Source: Rhizopus arrhizus (taxonomy: Eukaryota; Mucoromycota; Mucoromycetes; Mucorales; Rhizopodaceae). From it: a stretch of DNA of 64,000 nt. The notes below the pieces were generated by a model. It did no database searches. It saw nothing but the letters and a program-made list of their open reading frames with translations, and was not told the DNA's origin. The DNA lies in the NCBI GenBank assembly GCA_024220505.1, contig JAKZZE010000015.1:186001-250000 (forward strand), given 5' to 3'. Positions within the stretch are counted from its first letter, which is position 1. Every line of letters begins with the position of its first letter. Below, one piece after another: positions 23,109 through 32,885 of this stretch. Position numbers and translations under genes: made by a program.

Positions 23109-23621
23109 ACATTTATTTTTACATAAAAACTATAAATTATTATAGGTTAATGAATGAAGAGAAAAAAGAAAAGAAAAATATGAAAAGGAAAGAAAGAGAG
23201 CATAGAAATGATGTTCTCGTTTGCAGCATGTGCATATACGCAATTATGGAACCTAGGGTTTAAAAAGCATTAGAACATCATTAAGCGGAGTATAAAATAG
23301 TGTAACCTCCTGCATTTCACCTCTTTTTTTTTAATTTCAAACTTTATTTTATCGTTCACACAAGAGCTATAAAGCAGAAAAGAAAAAGAAAAACATTTGA
23401 TTTCACTTATTATTTTATCCTTATTTGTCATAGTTTTTTCTTACGAAAAAAAAAAAAAAAGATTACATTTAAAGCCGTATCAAAAAGAAATCTCAGCAGA
23501 ACACAAGCAAAGTTTTTGTTACTTTTTTTCCCTTTTTTCTTTTTCCTCTTCTCTTTTTTTTTTTCTTCTTCTTTTTTTTTTTCCTTGTTTTTGACTATTC
23601 TTCTATTATTAATATTTACTG
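23109..23621. other. Intergenic spacer and probable RasGEF promoter
   Basis: About 500 bp of AT-rich sequence with pyrimidine-rich runs (CT/T tracts at 23520-23590) immediately before the RasGEF start. Such CT-rich stretches are frequent upstream of fungal start sites. No gene seen. Confidence 0.4.
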
Positions 23622-25880
23622 ATGGTAACAAGTGACAATAGTGGACTTCCTGTTATTCCACTATCCCCCATCGCTCAGTCTTATATACTCTACTCTAATG
23701 CATTTTCCCAAGCTTCTGAAAAGTTAAATGAAGCTAAACAAACCTATCCACCTGTATCAGTTGACGTTATGAAACGTCTTATAAATAATGTGCGAATTGA
23801 AAGACAACAATTGGATGCAATCGCTCGCAAAATGCAATCTGTTGAAGCAGCTACTCCTCTCTTTTGGGATTCAGACACCTTAGCTCGTCAAATAGCCACA
23901 GTGAATTGTGGATTATACAATGCTGTGATGTTGGACAAGAGAGCTCTTTCACAGTTGGATCAGCAACAAACGAAGCTTTGTCATCTTGTTGATTTTCAAA
24001 AGTATTTGACTCACAGTATGGCTCATCAGCTCATCTACTGGGCTGAACTGACCAAACCTAATAATACAACTGCCCCTGCTGTTGTACCACCTGTGCATCC
24101 TAAAGATAACCTTGTTGCCCATCTGGTACGAGTTGCTTATTTGCTGTTACATGCTTACCGTGATTTCTCTGGGTTTGCTGCAGTCATCAAGGCACTTACT
24201 TTACCTGAAGTACGTCGTTTAAAAAAGATTTGGCAATCCTGCTCTTCACGTACCAAGGAAATGTTTCGTGACCTGGCCCAAATCATTTCCCCTGCTAATG
24301 ACTATCAAGCCTACAGAAATTTTCTTCGCAATAAACTCGAGCTCTATGTTCATATCCATCATCACCGGGGTAACAGTGACAGCAGCGGTATGATGATTGC
24401 CATTCCCTGGATTCAGCCTCACTTTTCGGCTATTCAGTCAATCGTGACTTACTATACCGCAGGTGACAACGAAGACCAGCAAACGTTGGGTGGTGATATC
24501 ATCTTGTCCGCCCCTGGGGCTCATAAAATGGATATTGAAATGTCCATTCTCGAACTTTGTCAACGTAATTCTACTATCAGTGATTCTCTCTTGGAAGATA
24601 TTTTATCTAATGCATCACTCGATAAAAAGAAATCTCGAAGGTCCTCTATCGCAGCTGTATCTAAGGCAATTCATCTGGATGGCCTACGTACCGCTGTGAT
24701 TCCTGCTGCCAACTTGAATCATCTTGCACCTGGAGATCAACTCACCCATCACTGGCTCGTATCTCGTGTGTATCTTCGTAGAGATCAGCTGATTGATGAA
24801 AGTAAGGAGGTTGAACCTTTGAAGCCAGGAGAGCAGATTGCTTGTGATGAAGATGAATTGAATGAAACAGCAAGATACACCATACCAGCCACTCCAGCTG
24901 TCAGTGCTCCCATCTCAAGGCGTACAAGCTTTGTATTACAAATAGCTTCTACTGCTACTACCACTGCTACTACTGCTATCACTGCTACTGATAAACCTGC
25001 TGTAGAAACCAAGTTATTTGAGGTGTCTAGTGCAGTACAAAAATCTGTAAATGATGAGGATTCAGCTCCAAAAGAAAATGCATCTACCACCAAGGATAGT
25101 AGTAACAAACATGATGATGACAATGACAGTGATCATAGCAACGATGGAGATGCTCAGATTGTGAATCTGGTAAAGTCTAACGTTGATGGTAACGATCAAA
25201 ATGGCGTGGAATCTGAAGCAAAGCACGAGGTTACACCACATCAAGAAATCGAGACTAGTAAAGAAATCCCTAAAGAGACAGTAACGATGAACGACAGCAA
25301 AGAAAAGCCAAAAACAAATGAAGCCAAAAGCGTCTCTGTTGCCTCAAAGTCGTCTACTAATGTCAGTAAACCAAAATCATCCCTATCTCCAAGTGCACCG
25401 GAATTTATACCAAATATGAAATCGAATACAAAACCTATTAATAATATATCATCAGTTTCAGAGGGAAAATGGTCAGGATACCCAGAAGAAGATAATGACT
25501 CGGAAACATGGAAAGGATATCCCGTTCCAAAATCAAATAGTACAACTGAAGAAGAAGATGAGGTATGGAAAGGCTACCCTGGACCGAACAGTAGTACGGA
25601 TAGTCCAAGAAGAGGATCATCTCAGTCTGAAACATCTGAAGAATGGAAAGGATATCATGCTACAAAAATGGAAGCAGATTGGCAAAGGGAGAGTGCAATG
25701 AAGGTTCAGGAATATGAATGGCAAGGCTACACTTTAGAGACTTATAATGAAGATGAACTTGATTCTAGCACAATGATGGATGGGGAGTTTGAAAAGTCGC
25801 GGAAGGCACGCGGCCAGCAGGGCAATGGAGATAAATTGCTGGAGGATTTTCAGAGAAACAGGAATACAATGATCAAATAA
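23622..25880 (+). CDS. Ras guanine-nucleotide exchange factor with W-x-G-Y repeats
   Basis: A single 752-residue open frame. Residues about 80-285 fit a CDC25-type RasGEF-like catalytic region (LARQIATVNC; LVDFQKYLTHSMAHQLIYWA; LVRVAYLLLHAYRDFSGFAA; LPEVRRLKKIW; IPWIQPHFSAIQSIVTYYTA). RasGEF domains open Ras-family GTPases at membranes for GDP/GTP exchange. It lacks an obvious REM domain before the core and has no SH3. Residues about 390-610 are acidic, Ser/Thr-rich and likely disordered. The C-terminus carries five short repeats: WSGYPEED, WKGYPVPK, WKGYPGPN, WKGYHATK and WQGYTLET, at about residues 617, 630, 649, 675 and 700. These look like linear binding motifs. It is convergent with the BRD8-like gene, with only 75 bp between stop codons. 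Confidence 0.8.
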   Translation: MVTSDNSGLPVIPLSPIAQSYILYSNAFSQASEKLNEAKQTYPPVSVDVMKRLINNVRIERQQLDAIARKMQSVEAATPLFWDSDTLARQIATVNCGLYNAVMLDKRALSQLDQQQTKLCHLVDFQKYLTHSMAHQLIYWAELTKPNNTTAPAVVPPVHPKDNLVAHLVRVAYLLLHAYRDFSGFAAVIKALTLPEVRRLKKIWQSCSSRTKEMFRDLAQIISPANDYQAYRNFLRNKLELYVHIHHHRGNSDSSGMMIAIPWIQPHFSAIQSIVTYYTAGDNEDQQTLGGDIILSAPGAHKMDIEMSILELCQRNSTISDSLLEDILSNASLDKKKSRRSSIAAVSKAIHLDGLRTAVIPAANLNHLAPGDQLTHHWLVSRVYLRRDQLIDESKEVEPLKPGEQIACDEDELNETARYTIPATPAVSAPISRRTSFVLQIASTATTTATTAITATDKPAVETKLFEVSSAVQKSVNDEDSAPKENASTTKDSSNKHDDDNDSDHSNDGDAQIVNLVKSNVDGNDQNGVESEAKHEVTPHQEIETSKEIPKETVTMNDSKEKPKTNEAKSVSVASKSSTNVSKPKSSLSPSAPEFIPNMKSNTKPINNISSVSEGKWSGYPEEDNDSETWKGYPVPKSNSTTEEEDEVWKGYPGPNSSTDSPRRGSSQSETSEEWKGYHATKMEADWQRESAMKVQEYEWQGYTLETYNEDELDSSTMMDGEFEKSRKARGQQGNGDKLLEDFQRNRNTMIK

Positions 25881-25955
25881 ACAAATAATAATATACCCTT
25901 CTTTATTACTTTTAAGATTGGGCCTTTTCTTAATATCATACACATACACAGCATA

Positions 25956-27788
25956 TTATAATTCACTGGTCAGGCTCTTTCTTCGTTCTTTTGCTGCCAT
26001 TGAAGCAGCCCTTGTATGTGTACTCGCTGCTGATGTATCCTCATCTGCTGTCTTGAATACCCTTATTTGCTCTGCTGCATCATCCAACATTTCTTTTGCC
26101 ATCTGATATACTTCAGTGCCTTCTGTGTTGTACATGAGTGAATTGGTCAACATCAATATGACATCTCGCTCAAACTCAGTTGTTGTATTTATCAACTATA
26201 CAAATATTTTAGCACTACCAACATATCTTTTGTGCTTCCTACCCCATCTCGAATACGAAATTTTATTGTTTTTAAATCCATGGGCTTTTTGATGATATCA
26301 TAATACTGTGGAGCAATAGACTCTTTAATTGGGCTCATAAACATGGCTCCATTTTTATGATTGGCAATTTCTCTCCAAAGTAAACTAATGTTCTTGAGCC
26401 ATGATCTGTATCTTGGGTCTTCTTTGTTTGATTTTTTGCTATTTCCATTACTACGGTCATTTGTTGGAGTAGATGTGTTACTTTCACCCATGCTTTCGTC
26501 ACCATCCTTTATGTCTGTTATATCGGCAGGTGTTATGCTTTGGCTACGGTCTATAGAGTACGAAAAACTTTAATACAGTCACTGTTTATTGTTGCTACGG
26601 TTATTTATCACCTGCTGAGTGCTCTGTGTTTATAGCATGCGCCATAACAGGCTTGTTCTCTACTTTACTTTCAATTTGAATACCACTGCCTAATAGATCA
26701 TTTTCCATTCTAATTCGTTTCGATCGGGGCTCTCCAAACATTTCTGTATCATCAGCCAAGCGTTTTGTTTTTATATGGTTTTCTAGGCGGTTCAATTGGT
26801 CCCATTCGGGTTGTGGATGTGAGTTATCTGTAGTGATGGTGTCAACTTTTTTATCAGTTTCAATAAACGCGTCATTTCGTTCATCTAGTGTCTTTTCTGT
26901 ATCTGCTTTAAACTCTTTTGTCTCACTGTTATTAATAATGTTACTCTTTACTTCCGATTCTACTTGTTCTGGGTTTTGAATCTCTTTGTGTCCTTTTTGC
27001 TCCCTTTCTTGAGACGTATTTTCCAATGATTTATGAGACAAGCCTGATTCTTTATTCTCTTTTTCCTTGATTTCTACGGATTCCTTTGCAACTTGGACTC
27101 TTTCTGCATCTTGATTATTTTTGTTTTCCACAATGGCCCTCTCTTCCTCTGTCTTTTCGTCTTTTTCTAATCCATCTGATCTTTCTTTGGCTAGCAAAGA
27201 TCCTGACCATGTCTTTTCAACCCTAGGCGATTCTGAGTTTTTTTCATGTTCACTCGAGTATTCAATAAACTGATGATCCAGTTTGCCAGCGCGTATATCT
27301 TCTATTTCAGAAATGAGCATCAAAAACTTTTCTTCATCTTTGTTTATCTCCTTTTTTAATTCTTCCAATCTTAATGAATATAGCTGTCTAGCGAGCCGTA
27401 TAACAATAGGCATGTTTTGAGTGCTAATAAACTGAGGTCGTCTACAAACAATAAAGGATTAATAATAAAAATATAGACTTTTTATCCTACTACTTTTCTT
27501 TCTCCAAATCTTCAATCATTAAATAATATTGCAGCGAACAACTCTATAAACTAAGAATAAAAATCGAACATAAAGCTAAATACTTTTTTCTTTTCCTTTT
27601 TTTTCCCCTTTTTCTTTTCCTTTTTTTCTTTTTACCTTTTGATTAAAATAGTCAGAAGGACGATCTAATAGAGCATGATGCTTCAAACTTCGTGCAATTT
27701 GAAACCAGTTGTCTTCACCATATTTGTAAACAGCTTGTGAAAGTAATAGTTTTTCTAAAATCGTCCATTCTGTTGTTGACATTTTCAT
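25956..27788 (-). CDS. BRD8-like bromodomain protein (NuA4/Tip60 subunit)
   Basis: Five exons (27788-27636, 27543-27494, 27441-26612, 26550-26243, 26195-25956) encode 526 residues. The N-terminus is a SANT-like module, TEWTILEKLLLSQAVYKYG, then DNWFQIARSLKHH, RPSDYFNQK and SCSLQYYLMIED. It matches the layout of animal BRD8 and its fission yeast counterpart in the NuA4 histone acetyltransferase. A helix (LARQLYSLRLEELKKEINKD) and a long acidic, Glu/Lys-rich linker follow. A C-terminal bromodomain (about 385-485) reads ISLLWREIANHKNGAMFMSP, YYDIIKKPMDLKTIKFRIRD and MLTNSLMYN. The Asn that binds acetyl-lysine is present (YN). Likely nuclear, reading acetylated histone tails within NuA4. A start at 27782 is an equally good alternative. 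Confidence 0.85.
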
Positions 27789-28300
27789 AAAAGAAAAAGA
27801 TACAGTGTTCCTTTGTTTGTAAGCGAAAATATCGTATTTTTTATTTGATCGTGAAAAAAAAAAAATCTTAAATTGATAATTAAAATTCTCAAATACTAAC
27901 TTTTTCATGTCACTTATAGATCCATTGCGTTAATTAGCTTTGACACAGTGGAAAAATGTTTGGATTAAAGACGATCGAATGATTCAAGTAAAATATTCAA
28001 ACATTAAATTATTTATGAAAAAGATAAGATGGTTTACTCTTTCATCTAGATCGAAATTAATATAGTGTTTGGAGATACAAAAGATCTCGCTTTAGGAAAA
28101 TTATGAAAAAGTGGAAATGTCAAGAGAAGCGTAATAGTAGTAGATAGAAATGAATTCTTTCTTGTATTTATTTACTATTGTATGAAATATCAAGTCTATG
28201 AATGATAACTTAGTTAATATATCCGTTGATGATCAGGTTTGCTTCTAGGTGATTTTCTCCTTCCTTGCTTGTGTAATTCTCATAATCTTACCAAAGCTTT
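27789..28300. other. Intergenic, no supported gene
   Basis: Spacer upstream of the BRD8-like gene. A and T runs, no recognisable features. Confidence 0.4.
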
Positions 28301-28561
28301 GCTTCTAGAGACTGCACTTGTGATGTATATCTTTGTAGACTCTTAGATGAAAGATACCAAGTCATTTCAGCACAGTCCTTTGCCGAAATATGGACCTTTA
28401 TAGCAGACGTGTTGAGCCCTTTTCAGTTGAATGTGTTAATGTTGAAGAAAGAGGCTAGAGTTAATTTACAATTAAAGACTATCACTCTTCCTATGTACTT
28501 TAATCCTCCTATTTACGGAGTCTATAAAGTTAATACTGTATTGAATACGTTTGAACTTTAG
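28301..28561 (+). pseudogene. Coding remnant, unknown family (87 codons)
   Basis: One continuous frame with protein-like composition reads ASRDCTCDVYLCRLLDERYQ, then VISAQSFAEIWTFIADVLSP, then FQLNVLMLKKEARVNLQLKT and ends FNPPIYGVYKVNTVLNTFEL and stop. There is no start codon in context, and related broken frames continue after the stop (LNELKLMASCIITIREKLQS). The pattern suggests the 3' part of a decayed gene or element. Family not recognised. The spacer on to 28936 holds only further debris. Confidence 0.4.
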
Positions 28562-28936
28562 AAAGAGTAGCTTAATGAACTCAAATTGATGGCTAGTTGT
28601 ATTATCACCATAAGAGAAAAGCTCCAGTCATAATACAAATGAATTTGGACCCGAAAAATGCTGAAGATACGTTATTGAATAAAACAATATGTATTGCCAT
28701 TCGGACTTGACACCTGAACAAGTAAATGAGATCAAATAAGACCAGAAAATGACATAAGAAAGTAAAATATTTATTGCTAGTATTTCTTCTAACATCAAAC
28801 AATTTGCTGATGCAGTTTATGATACCATCAAGAATAAAAATTACAAATAATATGCTTGAACTTCTCTCTTACATCCACTAAAAACGAGACGTATAAAATC
28901 AGAGTATTCTGAGTAAGAGAATTGAGGACAACAAAT

Positions 28937-29266
28937 CTAATCACACAAGGGGAAGGTGCTGGGGATATTAAAGCCGCTCTTTCTAACGGCCTTTACGACA
29001 TCACATTCGTAGCTGGTGTAAGTTTTTAATTCGCATTGGTTTCCCTTGCAGTTTACTTGACCTTTATCAAAGACCTTCTTGACCTTTAGGTTGTTCAATG
29101 CTCTACTGAGATCTGCCAATCTGGATTTACATTGGGTTATAGTGTAACCACGACCAACAGCACTGAGGTAATGATTGTCGTCGATCTCTAAATCTACACT
29201 ACATACTTTGATAGCCATAGCAATCTTCAAGAGTACAAAAAAGCAGATAAGGTTAAAGAGTTTCAT
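28937..29266 (-). CDS. Small secreted cysteine-rich protein
   Basis: A single-exon frame of 109 residues with a clear signal peptide (MKLFNLICFFVLLKIAMA) and a mature part of about 91 residues. The mature part has six Cys (KVC, TQC, VNC, NQC, YEC, PLC), likely three disulfides. The C-terminus is ...GFNIPSTFPLCD. The start was set at 29266 because it begins the signal peptide; the frame is open upstream for 21 more codons without a better context. I do not recognise the family. Such small, Cys-rich, secreted proteins in fungi include effectors, antimicrobial peptides and cell-surface proteins, but none of these can be assigned from sequence. No paralogue is seen in the window. Confidence 0.7.
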   Translation of the reverse strand: MKLFNLICFFVLLKIAMAIKVCSVDLEIDDNHYLSAVGRGYTITQCKSRLADLSRALNNLKVKKVFDKGQVNCKGNQCELKTYTSYECDVVKAVRKSGFNIPSTFPLCD

Positions 29267-30069
29267 TTCAGAGTAAGAGTGATAGCAATAGTAAGAAAGA
29301 TGGTAAATAGTTGCCCTTTTTATATACACTTCTACTCGATTATCTGAGAATAATTTTAGCTTTCAATTGCTTTCTGTTTAACATGGACTTTACTTTTTAA
29401 TAGTAGCACAAAATTAATATATGTCCCATTTGTTAAAAATAAATGAAACAGTGAATTAGAAACAGCAGTGAAGGTATGTAAGATCAAAATACATGATAGA
29501 TTTATCTGTTTGGTGGGCAAGAGACTACGATAAATCAATGTTTTTTCTGCATGAGCTTTAGCATACTGCAGTCTATAAAATATGTTTTTTATAGAATATG
29601 AAAACCAAAATGAAACGATATCACATTTTACTATAAATGTAATAATAAAGCTATTTTTATATAATAATTGTAATTGGTATTCACACATAATGCACTGTTT
29701 TCAGGAATAACCGCAACACCGACTTGTCACTTTTATATATTAGCCGTTTTATAAAAGTTGCAAAAACACGATATTGGTATCTGAAAATAGCATAATTATA
29801 CTCTGTAGGTATTTATTACCTTTATTTGGCAAAATCCTTATCTTTTAAGGACATCAACGACATAAACAGAATTATAGAAAAAGGTGAGACAAAACGCGCT
29901 TTATATGTTTAACATGTCACCATGATTGTACCTAAAGCAATAAGAAGTTTGATGCAAAGCGTCTATAGCTGCTACACAGCATTATATTCCATACATAGCA
30001 GTGCTGTTGATCAATAAATGGTAGATTTGCTATCTCTAACTCACTGGTTTGACTGAGCTTTAATAAAAT
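29267..30069. other. Intergenic, no supported gene
   Basis: AT-rich spacer between the secreted-protein gene and the LINE block. A 110-codon minus-strand frame at 29356-29688 has Phe/Ile/Leu-rich, low-information composition and no family features. Confidence 0.4.
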
Positions 30070-30084
30070 AGATACATTGACTTT
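30070..30084. repeat. Target-site duplication, left copy (LINE tail)
   Basis: AGATACATTGACTTT, identical to 30798-30812. The pair flanks the truncated LINE insertion, with a T run (poly(A) on the minus strand) beginning at this copy. Confidence 0.7.
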
Positions 30085-30797
30085 TTTTTTTATGGATGAA
30101 AATTTTAAACGTTTTTCCGAAACACCATTTGACTTTTCAGCTGTCCTTGCTAATGTTTTCAAACATCTGTCCAAATTGCAATCAGAGGTCGATTAAAATC
30201 TTCCAGTCTGGAGTTCCCTCAGGTGGTGTCTGCCATCTTGACAGCTTTCGGACTATAAATTTGTTTAGTTTATTCTTCAATAAATTTTACCCTACAAAAA
30301 AAAAAAATTTATTAAAACTCATCAAAGAGTATAAGGGTTAAGAGCGATACAAGTGTATGAAACAGTGACTTGTCGCGAAAATGCAAAAGGTATTAGAATA
30401 AAGAATTGTAAGCGGATAGTTTCAATAGTTCCTTCTGGATGACAATCTCATTCAAGACAGGAGTCTGTTCAAAGAATTGTTGCCAGTGGGCTTTCCAAAT
30501 GAATCGAATGACTGTAACAAAAAAATCATAGATTGTAAACTTGTCATGGTAGTGTAAGATGTAATACTTGGATAATCTAAGTGTAGATAGGTCCTCGAAT
30601 ATTGAGCTGCAGTTGGGATCTTTAGGATTTGATAAGTATTTCTTGAAGGCTGCGTTCCATAAGTCTTGTTTTTGAATACAAGTAAAGAGCATGTGCTGCT
30701 CTGTTTCTGGTAGTTTGCACAATTGGCAATAGTCGTTGTCTATCTTTGCTGGTTTGTTTCTATGCAGATTGGCTCGAGTGGATAATTTCTTATGAAG
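30085..30797 (-). mobile_element. 5'-truncated LINE: reverse-transcriptase C-terminal zinc region plus 3' UTR
   Basis: On the minus strand the insert starts directly in coding sequence: HKKLSTRANLHRNKPAKI, then DNDYCQLCKLPETEQHMLFT and C. This C-x2-C...H-x4-C pattern is the zf-RVT zinc-binding region found after the reverse transcriptase in many non-LTR retrotransposons. The frame runs to a stop at 30393 (...KLSAYNSLF), followed by about 300 bp of 3' UTR and a short A tail at 30090-30082. A 15-bp target duplication flanks it. This is a typical product of incomplete target-primed reverse transcription. The frame is intact over the whole retained coding part, suggesting that the copy is young. 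Confidence 0.75.
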
Positions 30798-30812
30798 AGA
30801 TACATTGACTTT
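30798..30812. repeat. Target-site duplication, right copy (LINE tail)
   Basis: Second copy of AGATACATTGACTTT (30070-30084). It lies just below the 3' end of the larger LINE. Confidence 0.7.
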
Positions 30813-30819
30813 ATTATAC

Positions 30820-32771
30820 GATCGATCTTTTTTTTATTTTATTATTATTTTGCAATAACCCATGTGAGCACATAATAATATGAACATTGGATTGCCCGGG
30901 TCATATCAAAGGGAAGTATAAAAGAAACTAAAAACCTTTTGCTAGTCAAAAGGGAAAAAAGATAAAGAAGGGGAGAGGAAAAAGAAAATGTATCTTCAAA
31001 TACTAGATCAATTGTTGCATATCCAAGCTACCAACTTGGTACCAAGAGGGGGGATTCAGGAGGGAGTTTACCATGATGCATATAGTCGAGTTCGGATAAG
31101 ATTTAGCAGATAGCAGGCCATCGTACGACCCAAGCAGAATTTGTAGAGTTCGCATTAAGAGACATGAGTTTCTTGCGTTTGTTGGGTAGTTGATTCAACA
31201 GAAACGACAGAGAGTCGGCTTCAATACGAAGCATTTGTAAACGGCGGTGCATATGTAGACATTCTGTGGCATGAGAACGAGTGAGCATGATATTGGGATG
31301 GTAGATACACGGCTGTGGTATACCACCAGGTAACCAACCAAGGCGCCAGCGTATGACTCGGTTGCATTCAGCATAGGTCAGCGGTAGCCAGAGAATCAGA
31401 TCTAGACCCAGATTTGGGCGGCAAACAGAAAAGAGGGCCGGATTAAACATGTTACGCTTTGTATCAAGGTTGTCTTCAAGATATGTTTTGTAGATAGCCT
31501 TGAAAGTGGAGGAGTTAAGTTCATCAGGATCATGGGAAGCAATGCACCGTTGCCATACAGTCGTCTTCGAAAGTTTATACCATTGAGAGTGACAAGCTAA
31601 GGTACGCAGATAAGGTAAATACTGGGACAAGAGAGTATCATCGGGAGCATCAACTAATCGAAGCAGGAACTTGGCTTGTAATTTTTGAACACGTTCCTTC
31701 ATTGTTGGCAAGTTTACTAGATGCAACATCACCTTGATCGATAAGCGAGAGCCTCCGCCGAATATCCGTCGAATGCATTGTGTTTGGCAAGCATCCAGTT
31801 TTTGTACCTGATAGGCGGGGACAGAGCTAATAGCGAGACCATATTCAAGGTGGGAGCGGACAATTTGTGTATAGAAACGTACAGAGAGAAGACGGTCAAA
31901 GCCTTTATTGTTGACACCAATAGTTGTCATTTGATTCATGGTCTGGAGGGCTTTGTTCACATTATCTTGGATAAGTTGAGCGGTATTCAAATAATCACCG
32001 GGATTAATGGGGATGCCTAACTAGGAGAAGATGACTTGACGCGGGATTTTGGTACCATACAAGGAATATGCTTGCGTGTTTGAGAAAGGAGCTAGAATGG
32101 CACATTTCAAAGGATTCCATCGATAACCTAAACGGTGGCTATGATCTTTACATTGCTGTAAAAGTATAGCGAGATCTTGAGAAGCAGCTATTAGGACCAC
32201 ATCATCAGCATACAAGAGGCAGTTGATAGATTGAGCAAAGCGACGGGTGTCAGTTGAAGGGACTTCCTCAATAGGTTGAGTACGCATTAATGCTGGTAGT
32301 TGATTGATGTAGATGGAATACAGAAATAGTGAAAGAATAGAACCTTGTAGTGCTCCAGTGGCAGGCGAAAATCAGTAAGAAGTAGCATTCGACAGAAGGA
32401 CTTCAATATTTATTTCGTCAAAGAGGCTGCGTAGAAGAGCAAGTAATGGTAGTGATACCGAAGGCTGGAGTGCTTGCCAAATATGGTCACGGTCAACTGT
32501 ATCGTATGCCGATTTAATGTCGAGGAAGGCAAGGGTTGGAGTGATACGGTGGTATTGGCGGAGGATTGAACAGGTTTCAACCAGACAGAGGACTTGATCG
32601 AGGGTGCTACGTGATCGACGAAAACTGCCTTGAGCGATATCAAGAGGGGGGCTTTCCAATTCTAGATCAGATGCGATGCATTTCTCCAATATTTTGCGAA
32701 AGGTGGATGTCAAGCTAATAGGACGAAAATTAGCAGGATCAGAAGCGGCGCCTTTCTTATTGAATTTATTA
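30820..32771 (-). mobile_element. Non-LTR retrotransposon (LINE), reverse transcriptase broken by two stops
   Basis: The minus strand from about 32771 to 31103 is one frame with two in-frame stops (32374-32372 and 32023-32021). It carries reverse-transcriptase motifs in order: DPANFRPISLTSTFRKILEK, LAFLDIKSAYDTVDRDHIW, GALQGSILSLFLYSIYINQL and the catalytic LLYADDVVLIA, then thumb and C-terminal parts ending ...AWVVRWPAIC. A His/Cys cluster near the end (HPNIMLTRSHATECLHMH) may be its nucleic-acid-binding region. Below the stop is a 3' UTR of about 240 bp ending in an A-rich tail near 30826-30846. The 5' part is missing or split: the sequence is cut at 32771 by the Tc1-like insertion, and the far side (from 34429) does not continue as clear LINE coding. 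The two stops make it inactive. Confidence 0.85.
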
Positions 32772-32773
32772 TA

Positions 32774-32885
32774 CACTATTTCCCGAAATTATTGGGACAC
32801 ACATTGAAATCATTTTGAAATAAATCAAATTGAAACACAAATCGAAAATGTTTTGGAACATAAATGAAAATTGAATTGGCACAAA
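32774..32885 (+). repeat. Terminal inverted repeat, left
   Basis: 112 bp beginning CACTATTTCCCGAAATTATT. It matches the reverse complement of 34315-34426 with two differences. A TA dinucleotide (32772-32773) precedes it. Confidence 0.9.
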
